From NCBI RefSeq assembly GCF_037126465.1, contig NC_088209.1:6403947-6467946 (forward strand): 64,000 nt of DNA, in the 5' to 3' direction. The notes under the pieces were generated by a model. The model saw only the letters and a program-made list of their open reading frames with translations, ran no database searches and was not told where the DNA came from. The DNA is from Ornithodoros turicata (lineage: Eukaryota > Arthropoda > Arachnida > Ixodida > Argasidae). Made by a program: the position numbers and the translations under genes. Shown piece by piece: positions 34,020-47,513 of this stretch (its first letter is position 1; each line of letters begins with the position of its first letter).

Positions 34020-37000
34020 CCGCTACAGGAATCCCCGTTTTGTACAATACCACCCGCGTTTGTTGTAATGTAGATTATTGTCAATCATTTAAAATAAATT
34101 TAGGACTTGTGGCATAAACGCCCTTTCTTGACTGTGAACTCCAGGTCGATGTGACAACGGAATCAGTTATGTGGGTCAACTTTGACGCGCTCTAATGGTA
34201 AGGGTATTTAAGATGAACGAATTACCACGCGTGTTTGTTGTAGCGCTGATACATGATACATTTACCACAAATTTCGGACCTGTAACGAATGCAAACATCT
34301 CAGGGAAAAGAGCTGTAGCTGAAACGTCCCTGTCCCTGTCAAGGTGGAACTCATCAAATTTCCATTGATAGAGGTCGACATGACACGGAATCGACATGTG
34401 GGTACACTTTAACGCGCTATAATGGGGAAACTAATTGAAATGCACAAAGTGCTACGCGTGTTTGTTGTAGTGTAGATGTCAACCATTTACCATCAATATC
34501 AAACATGTGGCTTAAACGTCCTTTGTTCCCTGTCAAGGCGGAACTCATCAAATTTTCATTGATAGAGGTCGACCTGACACGGAATCGTCAAGCGGGTACA
34601 CTTTAACGCGTTATAATGGCGAAACTAATTGAAATGCACAAAGTGCCACGCGTGTTTGTTGTAGTGTAGATGTCAACCATTTACCATCAATATCAAACAT
34701 GTGGCTTAAACGTCCTTTGTTCCCTGTCAAGGCGGAACTCATCAAATTTTCATTGATAGAGGTCGACCTGACACGGTATCGTCAAGCGGGTACACTTTAA
34801 CGCGTTATAATGGCGAAACTAATTGAAATGCACAAAGTGCCACGCGTGTTTGTTGTAGTGTAGATGTCAACCATTTACCATCAATATCAAACATGTGGCT
34901 TAAACGTCCTTTGTTCCCTGTCAAGGCGGAACTCATCAAATTTTCATTGATAGAGGTCGACCTGACACGGAATCGTCAAGCGGGTACACTTTAACGCGTT
35001 ATAATGGCGAAACTAATTGAAATGCACAAAGTGCCACGCGTGTTTGTTGTAGTGTAGATGTCAACCATTTACCATCAATATCAAACATGTGGCTTAAACG
35101 TCCTTTGTTCCCTGTCAAGGCGGAACTCATCAAATTTTCATTGATAGAGGTCGACCTGACACGGAATCGTCAAGCGGGTACACTTTAACGCGTTATAATG
35201 GCGAAACTAATTGAAATGCACAAAGTGCCACGCGTGTTTGTTGTAGTGTAGATGTCAACGATTTACCATCAATATCAAACATGTGGCTTAAACGTCCTTT
35301 GTTCCCTGTCAAGGCGGAACTCATCAAATTTTCATTGATAGAGGTCGACCTGACACGGAATCGTCAAGCGGGTACACTTTAACGCGTTATAATGGCGAAA
35401 CTAATTGAAATGCACAAAGTGCCACGCGTGTTTGTTGTAGTGTAGATGTCAATCATTTACCATCAATTTCAAAGATGTGGCTTAAACGTCCTTTGTTCCC
35501 TGTCAAGTCGGAACTCATCAAATTTTCATTGATAGAGGTCGACCTGACACGAAATCGTCAAGCAGGTACACTTTAGCGCGTTATAGTGGCGAAACTAATT
35601 GAAATGCACAAAGTGCTACGCGTGTTTGTTGTAGTATAGACGCTTGTCAATCATTTACCATCAATTTCAAACATGTGGCTTAAACGTCCTTTGTTCCCTG
35701 TCAAGGCGGAACTCATCAAATTTTCATGGATAGAGGTCGACCTGACACGGAATCGTCGTGCGGGCACACTTTAACGCTCTGTAACGCTCTGTAATGGCGA
35801 AACTAATTGAAATGCACAAAGTGCTACGCGTGTTTGTTGTAGTGTAGACGCTTGTCAATCATTTACCATCACTTTCAAACATATGGCTTAAACATCCTTT
35901 GTTCCCTGTCAAGGCGGAACTCATCAAATTTTCATGGATAGAGGTCGACCTGACACGGAATCGTCGTGCGGGCACACTTTAACGCTCTGTAACGCTCTGT
36001 AATGGCGAAACCAATTGAAATGCACAAAGTGCTACGCGTGTTTGTTGTAGTGTAGACGCTTGTCAATCATTTACCATCAATTTCAAACATATGGCTTAAA
36101 CATCCTTTGTTCCCTGTCAAGGCGGAACTCATCAAATTTTCATGGATAGAGGTCGACCTGACACGGAATCGTCGTGCGGGCACACTTTAACGCTCTGTAA
36201 CGCTCTGTAATGGCGAAACCAATTGAAATGCACAAAGTGCTACGCGTGTTTGTTGTAGTGTAGACGCTTGTCAATCATTTACCATCAATTTCAAACATAT
36301 GGCTTAAACATCCTTTGTTCCCTGTCAAGGCGGAACTCATCACATTTTCATGGATAGAGGTCGACCTGACACGGAATCGTCAAGCGGGTACACTTTAACG
36401 GTCTGTAATGGCGAAACTAATTGAAATGCACAGAGTGCCACGCGTGTTTGTAGATGCTTGTCCATCATTTACCATCAATTTGAAGCATGTGGCTTAAACG
36501 TCCTTTGTTCCCTGTCAAGGCGGAACTCATCAAATTTTATTGATAGAGGTCGACCTCACGCGGAAGCGTCAGGCGGGTACACTTTAACGGTCTGTAATGG
36601 CGAAACTAATTGAAATGCACAGAGTGCCACGCGTGTTTGTAGATGCTTGTCCATCATTTACCATCAATTTGAAGCATGTGGCTTAAACGTCCTTTGTTCC
36701 CTGTCAAGGCGGAACTCATCAAATTTTATTGATAGAGGTCGACCTCACGCGGAAGCGTCAGGCGGGTACACTTTAACGCGCTATAATGGGGAAACTAATT
36801 GAAATGCACCAAGTGCCACGCGTATTTGTTCTAGTGTAGATGCCTGTCAATGGTTTACCATCAATATCAAACATGTGGCTTAAACGTCCTTTGTTCCCTG
36901 TCAAGGCGGAACTCATCAAATTTTCATTGATAGAGGTCGACCTGACACGAAATCGTCAAGCAGGTACACTTTAGCGCGTTATAATGGCGAAACTAATTGA

Positions 37001-40000
37001 AATGCACAAAGTGCTACGCGTGTTTGTTGTAATGTAGACGCTTGTCAATCATTTACCATCAATTTCAAACATGTGGCTTAGATCTCCTTTGTTCCCTGTC
37101 AAGGCGGAACTCATGAAATTTTCATTGATAGAGGTCGACCTGACACGGAATCGTCAAGCGGGTACACTTTAACGCGTTATAATGGCGAAACTAATTGAAA
37201 TGCACAAAGTGCTACGCGTGTTTGTTGTAGTGTAGATGTCAACCATTTACCATCAATATCAAACATGTGGCTTAAACGTCCTTTGTTCCCTGTCAAGGCG
37301 GAACTCATCAAATTTTCATTGATAGAGGTCGACCTGACACGGAATCGTCAAGCGGGTACACTTTAACGCGTTATAATGGCGAAACTAATTGAAATGCACA
37401 AAGTGCCACGCGTGTTTGTTGTAGTGTAGATGTCAACCATTTACCATCAATATCAAACATGTGGCTTAAACGTCCTTTGTTCCCTGTCAAGGCGGAACTC
37501 ATCAAATTTTCATTGATAGAGGTCGACCTGACACGGAATCGTCAAGCGGGTACACTTTAACGCGTTATAATGGCGAAACTAATTGAAATGCACAAAGTGC
37601 CACGCGTGTTTGTTGTAGTGTAGATGTCAACCATTTACCATCAATATCAAACATGTGGCTTAAACGTCCTTTGTTCCCTGTCAAGGCGGAACTCATCAAA
37701 TTTTCATTGATAGAGGTCGACCTGACACGAAATCGTCAAGCAGGTACACTTTAGCGCGTTATAATGGCGAAACTAATTGAAATGCACAAAGTGCTACGCG
37801 TGTTTGTTGTAATGTAGACGCTTGTCAATCATTTACCATCAATTTCAAACATGTGGCTTAGATCTCCTTTGTTCCCTGTCAAGGCGGAACTCATGAAATT
37901 TTCATTGATAGAGGTCGACCTGACACGGAATCGTCAAGCGGGTACACTTTAACGCGTTATAATGGCGAAACTAATTGAAATGCACAAAGTGCTACGCGTG
38001 TTTGTTGTAGTGTAGATGTCAACCATTTACCATCAATATCAAACATGTGGCTTAAACGTCCTTTGTTCCCTGTCAAGGCGGAACTCATCAAATTTTCATT
38101 GATAGAGGTCGACCTGACACGGAATCGTCAAGCGGGTACACTTTAACGCGTTATAATGGCGAAACTAATTGAAATGCACAAAGTGCCACGCGTGTTTGTT
38201 GTAGTGTAGATGTCAACCATTTACCATCAATATCAAACATGTGGCTTAAACGTCCTTTGTTCCCTGTCAAGGCGGAACTCATCAAATTTTCATTGATAGA
38301 GGTCGACCTGACACGGAATCGTCAAGCGGGTACACTTTAACGCGTTATAATGGCGAAACTAATTGAAATGCACAAAGTGCCACGCGTGTTTGTTGTAGTG
38401 TAGATGTCAACCATTTACCATCAATATCAAACATGTGGCTTAAACGTCCTTTGTTCCCTGTCAAGGCGGAACTCATCAAATTTTCATTGATAGAGGTCGA
38501 CCTGACACGGAATCGTCAAGCGGGTACACTTTAACGCGTTATAATGGCGAAACTAATTGAAATGCACAAAGTGCCACGCGTGTTTGTTGTAGTGTAGATG
38601 TCAACCATTTACCATCAATATCAAACATGTGGCTTAAACGTCCTTTGTTCCCTGTCAAGGCGGAACTCATCAAATTTTCATTGATAGAGGTCGACCTGAC
38701 ACGGAATCGTCAAGCGGGTACACTTTAACGCGTTATAATGGCGAAACTAATTGAAATGCACAAAGTGCCACGCGTGTTTGTTGTAGTGTAGATGTCAACC
38801 ATTTACCATCAATATCAACCATGTGGCTTAAACGTCCTTTGTTCCCTGTCAAGGCGGAACTCATCAAATTTTCATTGATAGAGGTCGACCTGACACGAAA
38901 TCGTCAAGCAGGTACACTTTAGCGCGTTATGATGGCGAAACTAATTGAAATGCACAAAGTGCTACGCGTGTTTGTTGTAATGTAGACGCTTGTCAATCAT
39001 TTACCATCAATTTCAAACATGTGGCTTAGACGTCCTTTGTTCCCTGTCAAGGCGGAACTCATGAAATTTTCATTGATAGAGGTCGACCTGACACGGAATC
39101 GTCAAGCGGGTACACTTTAACGCGTTATAATGGCGAAACTAATTGAAATGCACAAAGTGCTACGCGTGTTTGTTGTAATGTAGACGCTTGTCAATCATTT
39201 ACCATCAATTTCAAACATGTGACTTAAACGTCCTTTGTTCCCTGTCAAGGCGGAACTCATCAAATTTTCATTGATAGAGGTCGACCTGACACGGAATCGT
39301 CAAGCGGGTACACTTTAACGCGTTATAATGGCGAAACTAATTGAAATGCACAAAGTGCCACGCGTGTTTGTTGTAGTGTAGATGTCAACCATTTACCATC
39401 AATTTCAAACATGTGGCTTAAACGTCCTTTGTTCCCTGTCAAGGCGGAACTCATCAAATTTTCATTGATAGAGGTCGACCTGACACGAAATCGTCAAGCA
39501 GGTACACTTTAGCGCGTTATAATGGCGAAACTAATTGAAATGCACAAAGTGCTACGCGTGTTTGTTGTAATGTAGACGCTTGTCAATCATTTACCATCAA
39601 TTTCAAACATGTGGCTTAGACGTCCTTTGTTACCTGTCAAGGCGGAACTCATGAAATTTTCATTCATCGAGATCGATATGACGACGGAGTTCTGGTGAAA
39701 GCCAACTTGGACGCGCTGTATAATGGTGAAACTAAATAGGATGCACAAAGTTACAAGCATGTTTTTTGTAATGTAGATTTTTTTATGTAATGTAGATCAA
39801 ACTTGTGGCTTAAACGTCCGTTGTTCCCTGTAAAGACACAACTCACCAAATTTTCATTCGAGGTCAATCTGACGACGGAACCAATTATGCGGGTCAGCTT
39901 TGACTCGCTCTAATGGTAATTGGAATTAAAGTGAAGAAATTCCTACGCATGCTTTTCGCAGTGTAGATGTATTTCAATCATTTAACATAAATTCCGGACA

Positions 40001-40150
40001 TGTAGCTTAAACTTCCCTTATTCTGTACCTCGCCAAATTTTTCGTTCTCATGCAGCATTGTGCAAGGCCGTAACCTCCTTACGGGTTAACTCGTTCTTAT
40101 AGCAAAATAATGAATATGTTAAAAATACCATGCGTGTTTATTGTCATACA
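34020..40150. repeat. Satellite array, 194-bp unit, about 30 copies
   Basis: The landmark GAAACTAATTGAAATGCAC recurs at 34427, 34621, 34815 and 35009, giving a 194-base period; subtypes of about 198-206 bases differ by insertions such as GACGCTTGTC and a duplicated AACGCTCTGT. The central units are nearly identical, while the outer units (34.0-34.4 and 39.7-40.15 kb) are strongly diverged, as expected from unequal exchange. A higher-order pattern is visible: the variant GATCTCCTTT recurs exactly 780 bases apart at 37081 and 37861, four units. No open frame of note exists in the array. Confidence 0.96.
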
Positions 40151-40156
40151 CATGTA

Positions 40157-43100
40157 CCCGTATTCACCAACTTACTTAAACCATTGGTTTAGTGACGTCG
40201 GGTTTAAATCGATCACGTGAGACTTTCGTTCGCCAATCCTGGATCACCATCCCGTGCTCTACAACCTGCTGCTGTGAAGCCAATGGCACCGGACATAGCG
40301 AGCTTCCTGCACGGCGCATGCGCATTTCGCCAGAGTCTGCCAGAAGCGATGGAGGCCGGTAGGCCTAATCCCCGGTTCACGAAGAATTTTTCATCAAATC
40401 TTGGGTAAGTTTTGATTGATATAGTTACTAGAAGCGCCCAGGAGGTGAATTTTATCGCAATGGGACGAATATTCGATTCAAATATTCCATTTCGATCATC
40501 CACCCAAGCTACTTAAACCGGTGGTTTAAGACCCATGTATTTGAATGGGACGTATTTTAAACTAGGGGAGAGGCTAGTTTAACGTCGGCCTAAGTCGTTG
40601 CAACTGTGAACGTGTGCTGAAAAAACTATTGTAGAGTGGTTGTGGTAGGTGATGTTTCACTAATTCGAAATCTAACTGGTAAAACTTAAGCAGAATCGTT
40701 TTAAATGCACGGTTATTAAACGAAAACGGCGTAACGCTTGACCGGGGGTACGAAATGCGGCTGTTGTTTTTAGAAGGCGCTATCGCGAACTTTTGCATGA
40801 CAAACGTAAAAAGCACCGTCAAAGTGTGGTCAAAGAGAGTGACATCGACATGTGCCACTGAACAAAATCCAGATACCAATCCAATGAACCGATAGAGCGT
40901 GCGGGTGGCCGAACGGCAATGTGCATCATCAAAAACAAAGCATAATGCTGGCGCTTATTATGATGTCATCTCCTGTGATACACACTGTAAGCACCCCGTC
41001 ATTGTACAGTAAGAGCAATAACGTGCTAGATGGTTGTTGCGAGCCCCGATGGAGAAATTGAGGGGCGTTATCCCAGTATCTATCATCTCTTTGCAGCGTG
41101 TCTTATCTCCAGAGACATTTAACCGTGCAATAGGACTGATCATAAAGTGCATTAGCGTCTTGCGGCTGTTGTGCGGACACTATCTAGGCATGGAAATATG
41201 CATGTTGTTTCACTACACTGAACACAGAATTTGAGCAGATTTTGCTTTCCGAGGTTATGAAAATACCGGAGCAAAACCGAACGAGGTCCCCATTTTCCCT
41301 GAATTCACATGTAATAGATTTGGAATTCACATATATGAAACTGAAATGTGTGTTTTACTTATTTCAGCATGCGACAGCAGAGGAGACCAATGAAAAACAG
41401 TTCTTCAGGTATTGTGTTACTACTGCTACGTTGGAAAACATTCAAAAAGACAGCTGCTTACTTCTATTTTGATTCATCGTATGGTAACAGTAGATCTGCT
41501 TTTGTAGGGCTGTTTCTGCAAAAGACACTACACAGCAGTGTGCTAAAGGAGGCTGGAGACCTTTTGGATGCATCATTACTTTTTTAGGTTAACTATTGCA
41601 GGTACATAACCATAACCAATCACTGACAGTTTTTGTGCATTGTATAAGCACAGATATTCTGGAGATCATTTCTTAAAAAAATCTCTGTTGTGGACTCATT
41701 CGTCACAACAACTTTGTATTCGTGAGATTTTTGTTTATATTCAGACAATAAAGGCTATTACGTAGTTCCACAAGGATGACTTTTTTCATAGAGGCATACA
41801 CTCTCGATACCCTGCTCAATCAGTTGGTGAGGTCACGTGAAAACATAAGTAAGCAACGGTGCACAAGGAAAAAAATCCTTGCTACATTCCACATGCTGAC
41901 TCCACTAATATGTCTGAGCTATATAAAAGAGCTGAATTGCATAGGAATCAAGGGCAATGTGTACAGAAACTTTGAGCTCCCTTGCTCATTATTGCATTGC
42001 ACTTGAAGTTGAAAATTAGATCAACTGCAGTTACTGCATATAACACCTTCCAGATAGATTTAACAAAACATAGGGTACACACTTATCAATAGATGGTATT
42101 GACAATTATAATAGTAGCCAGCTGGTACACGCAACATCAAAATGGAAATGTGGTTCTGTCATAACTGTAGCATGAGTGCATGGAAATATTGTACATGGCC
42201 ACGTGACTGTTGCCAACTACGTAAAAGAAAGTTAGCTTCTGTTAGCATGGGTACAGATTTGTCCTGCCAGTGCAGCTGTTTGTATATACACTGAACACAC
42301 GAGAACATGAAAGAGCACGGTCCCATGTTAACAGTAGCTATCGTTCTTTTACGTTATAGACAGCTGCCATATGGCTGCATAGTTAATTTCTGTGTGCATG
42401 TGTTCAGTGTGGATATTGACGACAGTAGTAAAGCAGGGTAAACATGCACCCATGCTACACTATCTCTCCTTTTATGTTGTTGATAGCTGTCATATGGCCA
42501 CAGAGTTTATCCATGTACTCAGGTGTTGAGTGTGAATATAGTACTAAACAGAAAAGCAGAGTCCCTTTTGTGTCTCCTGAAGCTCAAGGCTTTCCTTTCA
42601 AGCTAAAACGTATGCATGCTGTTCTGCATCATTTCTGTGAGCAGGACTGTTAAAAATTGCTTGACGACACTGCAGCTTTACACTAGTGTGATCAGTGCAC
42701 TCTTGTTGTGTAGTCTCATATCCTGTAGAGGTAAATCTTAAGAATGGGAAAACACATTCCTATGGAATCATGCTACATGATTTATAATATACTCCCGCAT
42801 GCACATTGCAATTATGCTTCTAATTTGGTGTTGTGCCTGTCTTCAACGTGTTCTGCATAGCTGAGTTCAAAAATAGTGAACCAAACCAATATCCACGTCT
42901 ATTATGCATATGTGTAGTACCTCACTGTACATTCAGTTATGTTCCCCAGCTTGTTCCCCTTACACCAGCTCAGGTGCATGCTAAGTGTCCACGGTTTTCC
43001 CCGTATGACATGTCCTGTACAATATCTACGCAGAATGGGTACTCCCATATCACACCGGCTCTCCTCTGCCTTGACTCGCACTCCACCCCTAAAGCAGTGA

Positions 43101-46100
43101 GTGGAGGGTATACACAATATGGGAATACTACGGTAACAAAATTCGGATGTAACTAAGAGTGTGTCATCAGCGTCATGACAAATGGTTTTAACATCTATGG
43201 ATCTGTCATTCGAAACAGTGCCTGAATGCTGTTGCAATACACGACACCATGACATACATTTATCGTTGGAAAGCTTCCTTCCCCCTCATCGTCACCAGAA
43301 GAATATGTGGCATCTCATGCAAACTACTTTCACTGAATGACTGGCACCAAATGCCTGTGACATTAGATTGTATATGTGTCACACCTGGTTATTTATTTTT
43401 TTTCAAGTAAGCAGTTCTTCAAAGCCACATGTGAAGAAAATTTACTGCTATACAAATATGTGGCTGGCATTAGCTTAGGCTTATCGCATACCATGCCATC
43501 CCCAACACAACTAACCTTCATGTAACACACGAAAAACATGTCTGTGTAAAAGCTCGCTTCACCATAGCTTCATAAATCTTGTGGTTATGTGTGTGGAATT
43601 TTTCATTTCTTTTTAACAGGAAATTCAAACTACTTCTGTTTCTTTTCAGAACCTCCCCTCTCCTCCCACATTTTCGTTTTCTTAGGGGTGCATAAAGTTC
43701 AGTAAAGTGGAACGAAATAATTACATGCTTATCTTGTGCGCCAACATAATGCATTTGGCCGGAACTTGTGAAACTGTTGCTTTGGGTGCTGGTAAATCTT
43801 CTGAACCATTTCCCCATACATCATGTATTAATTTCCTGAAGTTACTTGAAGACTGCATGTTCATAACTCGTTACTGAAGTTAGGTGGGTAGTCCTGCAGA
43901 GGCATTTGTATTATTTTACTGCATATTCATACATCTGCTCCCAAACTTTGTCCTTCATTATGCAGTACACCATGCTCACTACATTAAACTGTCCAGTTGC
44001 ATAGATTTGTGTTGACACAACTGGATGAATATGTCCGCCTCTATAAAGTGACAACTACCAAAGTGCTTAAAAAAATATGTGAAATTGTGGAAGAAAGATA
44101 TACAAACACGTAAATTTTAATAAAAGTAATACAGCACATTGTAGCTAAGATGCACGTGATTTCAAGTTGCATTCCTGTCTTTGTGTGAGCTTATTTGCAT
44201 TGCGCATATTTGTCCATTACAAACTTCATCTCACTGTCTGCTATAGATCAATATAGAAAGCAAGCAGACAACGATCAGTGCTACTACAGAGATTTCATGC
44301 TAGAATGAGCACCTCTAGGTGTGCCTTGCTTTGATATTCCACTCTGTTGTTTCTCAAGAAATAGCACAATCTCTCAATACAAAGCTGTACAGTCAAACTG
44401 CATAACCACACAGTGCAGAAATGCAGCCTGCGCAATAATTTTTCAGAGCTTTATCATTGGGGTAAAGAACGAGAATTAGTCGAGGCAGGTCACAAACATG
44501 TAATCCTCGAATGTCAAGTTGCTTGAATTACAGTGTGTAGCTCAGGATGTCTGCAATCCAGTAAAGCATGGAAAGCTGGGAAAATAGTCCGAGAACTATT
44601 CCATGACTGGAAAACTAAAAAAATGCCAAGCAAGCGGTGAAGAGCTGCTGAAATAAAAAATAACAAACTAAGCTTACACAATTATTCAGTGGCAGTTATC
44701 ATTCTCATGGCATCACACAGGCCTCTTATGTCATTTCACAGTCAAAGTTGAGTGATCTGTGTTAGGGTGGAGTGATAACTAACTGCATCACTAACGTAAA
44801 TTCTTTCTGAACAAGAATCCTAAATTAAAAGCTTAAATAGGGAGTGATTTCACAGAGCCTAGCGCATGATGCAGTCGTCCGTGTCATTGTTCTTCTGTCC
44901 GTGTCTTTTGGCTGTCTACACACCATAATTCGTACGACCTACCCTGCCTTGCTACACTTGTTTAGTGCACGATGTGCTGTTGGCACCCGTATAGCGTGGC
45001 ATGGGATGAGCTGTGGGGAGTTTTTAAGCATTGGTGGTCGTGATGGTTTAGCATGTAATGGTGCGATGATAATGTTAGTGAAATTTACAATGCCAGTATG
45101 AAGTTGAGAGAGAAGCTTGTAACCAGTTGCATAAAAGTGTTCCCTCAATAATATATGAAGTTGAAGAAATAAGCACAATGCAATTATTGAACAAAATAAC
45201 AGCACAGGTTTATTTGTAGCTGATGTTGCAGCTGTTGTATGTGTTTTCTTTGGTCCATTCCTGTTTGCTCTATCCTTTGAACACCACTCGTGAAACTGGT
45301 ATAACACCTCCTTCTTTATGAGATATTTGGTTCATTTTAACATCTGTATTTTGTGTACATGGTCCTACTAAAACTACAAATCCTGAATGGTTCAGACGTA
45401 GTGTGCTGGCACTAAAGTGTGGCCATTTATTTTAACAATGTCGAATGCATCATATTTGCTCAGTAACTGTAATGACAAATATATACTATAGGTATGTTCC
45501 TATTTCGTGAAATTTCATCAGAGCAAGAGACAGTCACAACGTAACGATGAATCTTTGTGGGCTGAACAGAACAATCAATTTAGTGCTTGGTGATTTCTAC
45601 AATAATCTGATATGCTGAAATGCAGAAATAAAAGTGGTCAGAGTTAAGCACAGCAACGCACCGCACTGACAGGGGGTCACAACACTTCCACGCAAGCAAG
45701 GACGCCCTGGGTAACATGACGAAAACAGAGCTAAACAAACAAACGAAATACACACACACACACACACAGGACGACGACGCAAACAAGGCAGCACCCTGAG
45801 TACGTCTTCCGTATCAGTCGCGCTCCAAAGAAACACAGCCAGCAAAGAGATATTCTAACGCGTTGCAGGTTTGAGACACGTTGAAAATATCACGTCGATT
45901 TCTTAAAACGATAACACCGTAAAAGTTGTGCGTGTGGGAGTCCCATGCAGCATAAGGCCACCCTTGCATCAACTTTCTTTCTGTTTACATAGTCCACACT
46001 GATCAAACACTTGCACACACGTTGCGCTCATGACACCAGGCTCGAAAGCGTATAAAGGACGCTACTGGAATGCCCCAGCAATCGAGAGGCAATCTTCATC

Positions 46101-46604
46101 GTTGCAGTTCACCACACATATCGCACAACAGACGATAAATAAGCGATGGTCGATGCGGCTGAAATTATTACACGTAACCACAATCGACGACCAAACACTG
46201 ACAATAGCACAACGACCACCTCCGCGAGGATACCTACTTCTGTTTTTCAAATAACATTGCAAACGCTCACTATGTACACCTTTTTAGCGACCATGATACA
46301 GAGGTAGATCTAACCACCGATTACCCACACCCTGATCCGCAACCACCTGCAGCAGCGCCATCTCAACTTTTCTTCCGTAACAACCTCATAATAATGATAA
46401 TAAAAAAAAACAGGAGCCTTCCCTCCTTCGCAGTTCTGTCGTCTGCTACTTTCTCCCTCCCCTCAACCGTCACGTGACAATGTGAATAATGCGCATGCGT
46501 TGTGGTCAACTCCTTGGATGGCGCTTCATAGCCGGAGAGATCACGTGATCGATTTAAACCCGACGTCACTAAACCAATGGTTTAAGTCGACTGGTGAATA
46601 CGGG
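40157..46604. mobile_element. 6.45-kb TIR-bounded element without recognisable transposase
   Basis: The left end CCCGTATTCACCAACTTACT and the inverted right end CCCGTATTCACCAGTCGACT continue together for about 68 bases (40157-40224 and 46537-46604), including GGTTTAGTGACGTCGGG and AAATCGATCACGTGA. Each end is flanked by TA (40155-40156 and 46605-46606), a candidate TA target-site duplication. The interior is AT-rich with only short open frames. A possible first exon lies near the left end (40282-40407, MAPDIASFLHGACAFRQSL, followed by GGGTAAGTT). No transposase motif was found. Confidence 0.65.
40225..46536. other. Interior of the 6.45-kb TIR element
   Basis: I see no protein family, tRNA or rRNA here. 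The largest frames (about 120 codons, for example 45307-44939 minus) lack motifs. A secondary ACTTAAACCGGTGGTTTAAG palindrome lies at 40511-40530. A CA repeat lies near 45752. The sequence could be intronic if the element is spliced. Confidence 0.35.
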
Positions 46605-46606
46605 TA

Positions 46607-47513
46607 ATGGTGTCCCAGCTAAATGTTACCATATTTTTTAAAAGTATATCTATAACTTTTTCCGAGATGAAACCAATTGCAATATATCATATGCTGAAGG
46701 GCGCTCTCTAGAAAGGCATTAGGAGACTTCTAAGGCAATGTCTTAACTAGCTTTCAATAATTAACTTTTTCGTTATGAATGCTGCGAAGTTGTTCCCATG
46801 AGAACATCTGACCTCTTCGGTCACCAAATACCAAAGCCGTTTTCAGAACCAAAGTCCGTTCGATAGATCTTCGCAGAAGAAAAAATTGTGAAGGAACACC
46901 ATTTCTTTATTTTATTTATTACGCATCTCTAGAGTGGCGTCTTTCCTTCGCCCCCAACACGAGAGAATGAAAGAACACACTGTCGCCTCTTGCGTCCGTG
47001 GAAAAGATAAAAAAAAAAAGACGGAAACTGCAGCTCAAGATAAACCCAGCTCAGATAGAATCACCCCGATACATTTTTTTTTTGTTTTCTTTCCGCAAGT
47101 TAACCAATCTTCCACGCATGAGTCGGCACTCTGCTCTTTCACTCTCTCGCATCGGGGGTCATCGAAAGACGCGTTTTCGAAGATGCACAATGAATAAAAA
47201 AAAGAGGAAAAAAAGGTGTTTCTTCACGAATTGTTTTCATGCGATATATCGAACAGACTTTTGTTCTGAAAACGGCTTTGGTATCTGGTGGCCGAAGAGA
47301 TATGATTTTCTTATTGGGACAACTTCGTAGCTTTTCTAATTAAAAAGTTAATTATTGAAAGAATTAAGACATTGTCTTAGGAGTCTGCTAATGCCCTCCG
47401 AGGGAATGCCCTTGAGCATACGCTATATCTCAAATTGATTTCATCTTGGAAGAAGTGATAGATATATCTTTTAAAAAAATATGATCACATTTAGCTGGGA
47501 TACCCTGCATACA
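46607..47513. mobile_element. Foldback MITE with about 250-bp inverted arms
   Basis: The left arm (TGTCCCAGCTAAATGTTACC from 46611) and the inverted right arm (ending near 47513; TATCCCAGCTAAATGTGATC) match through ATTTTTTAAAAG, CAATAATTAACTTTTT and ATACCAAAGCCGTTTTCAG, leaving a centre of about 400 bases. The right end carries an outer CAGGGTA that the left end lacks, so the left end seems truncated against the neighbouring TIR element. A further partial copy is at about 30915-31110. Confidence 0.75.

Noticed and set aside
34427..39660. Regular repeats suggesting a CRISPR-like array
   Set aside because: The repeats are contiguous 194-base units with no unique spacers, in a eukaryotic window.
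44844..45307. Overlapping frames inside the large TIR element as genes
   Set aside because: Short, on opposite strands, without motifs; likely chance.
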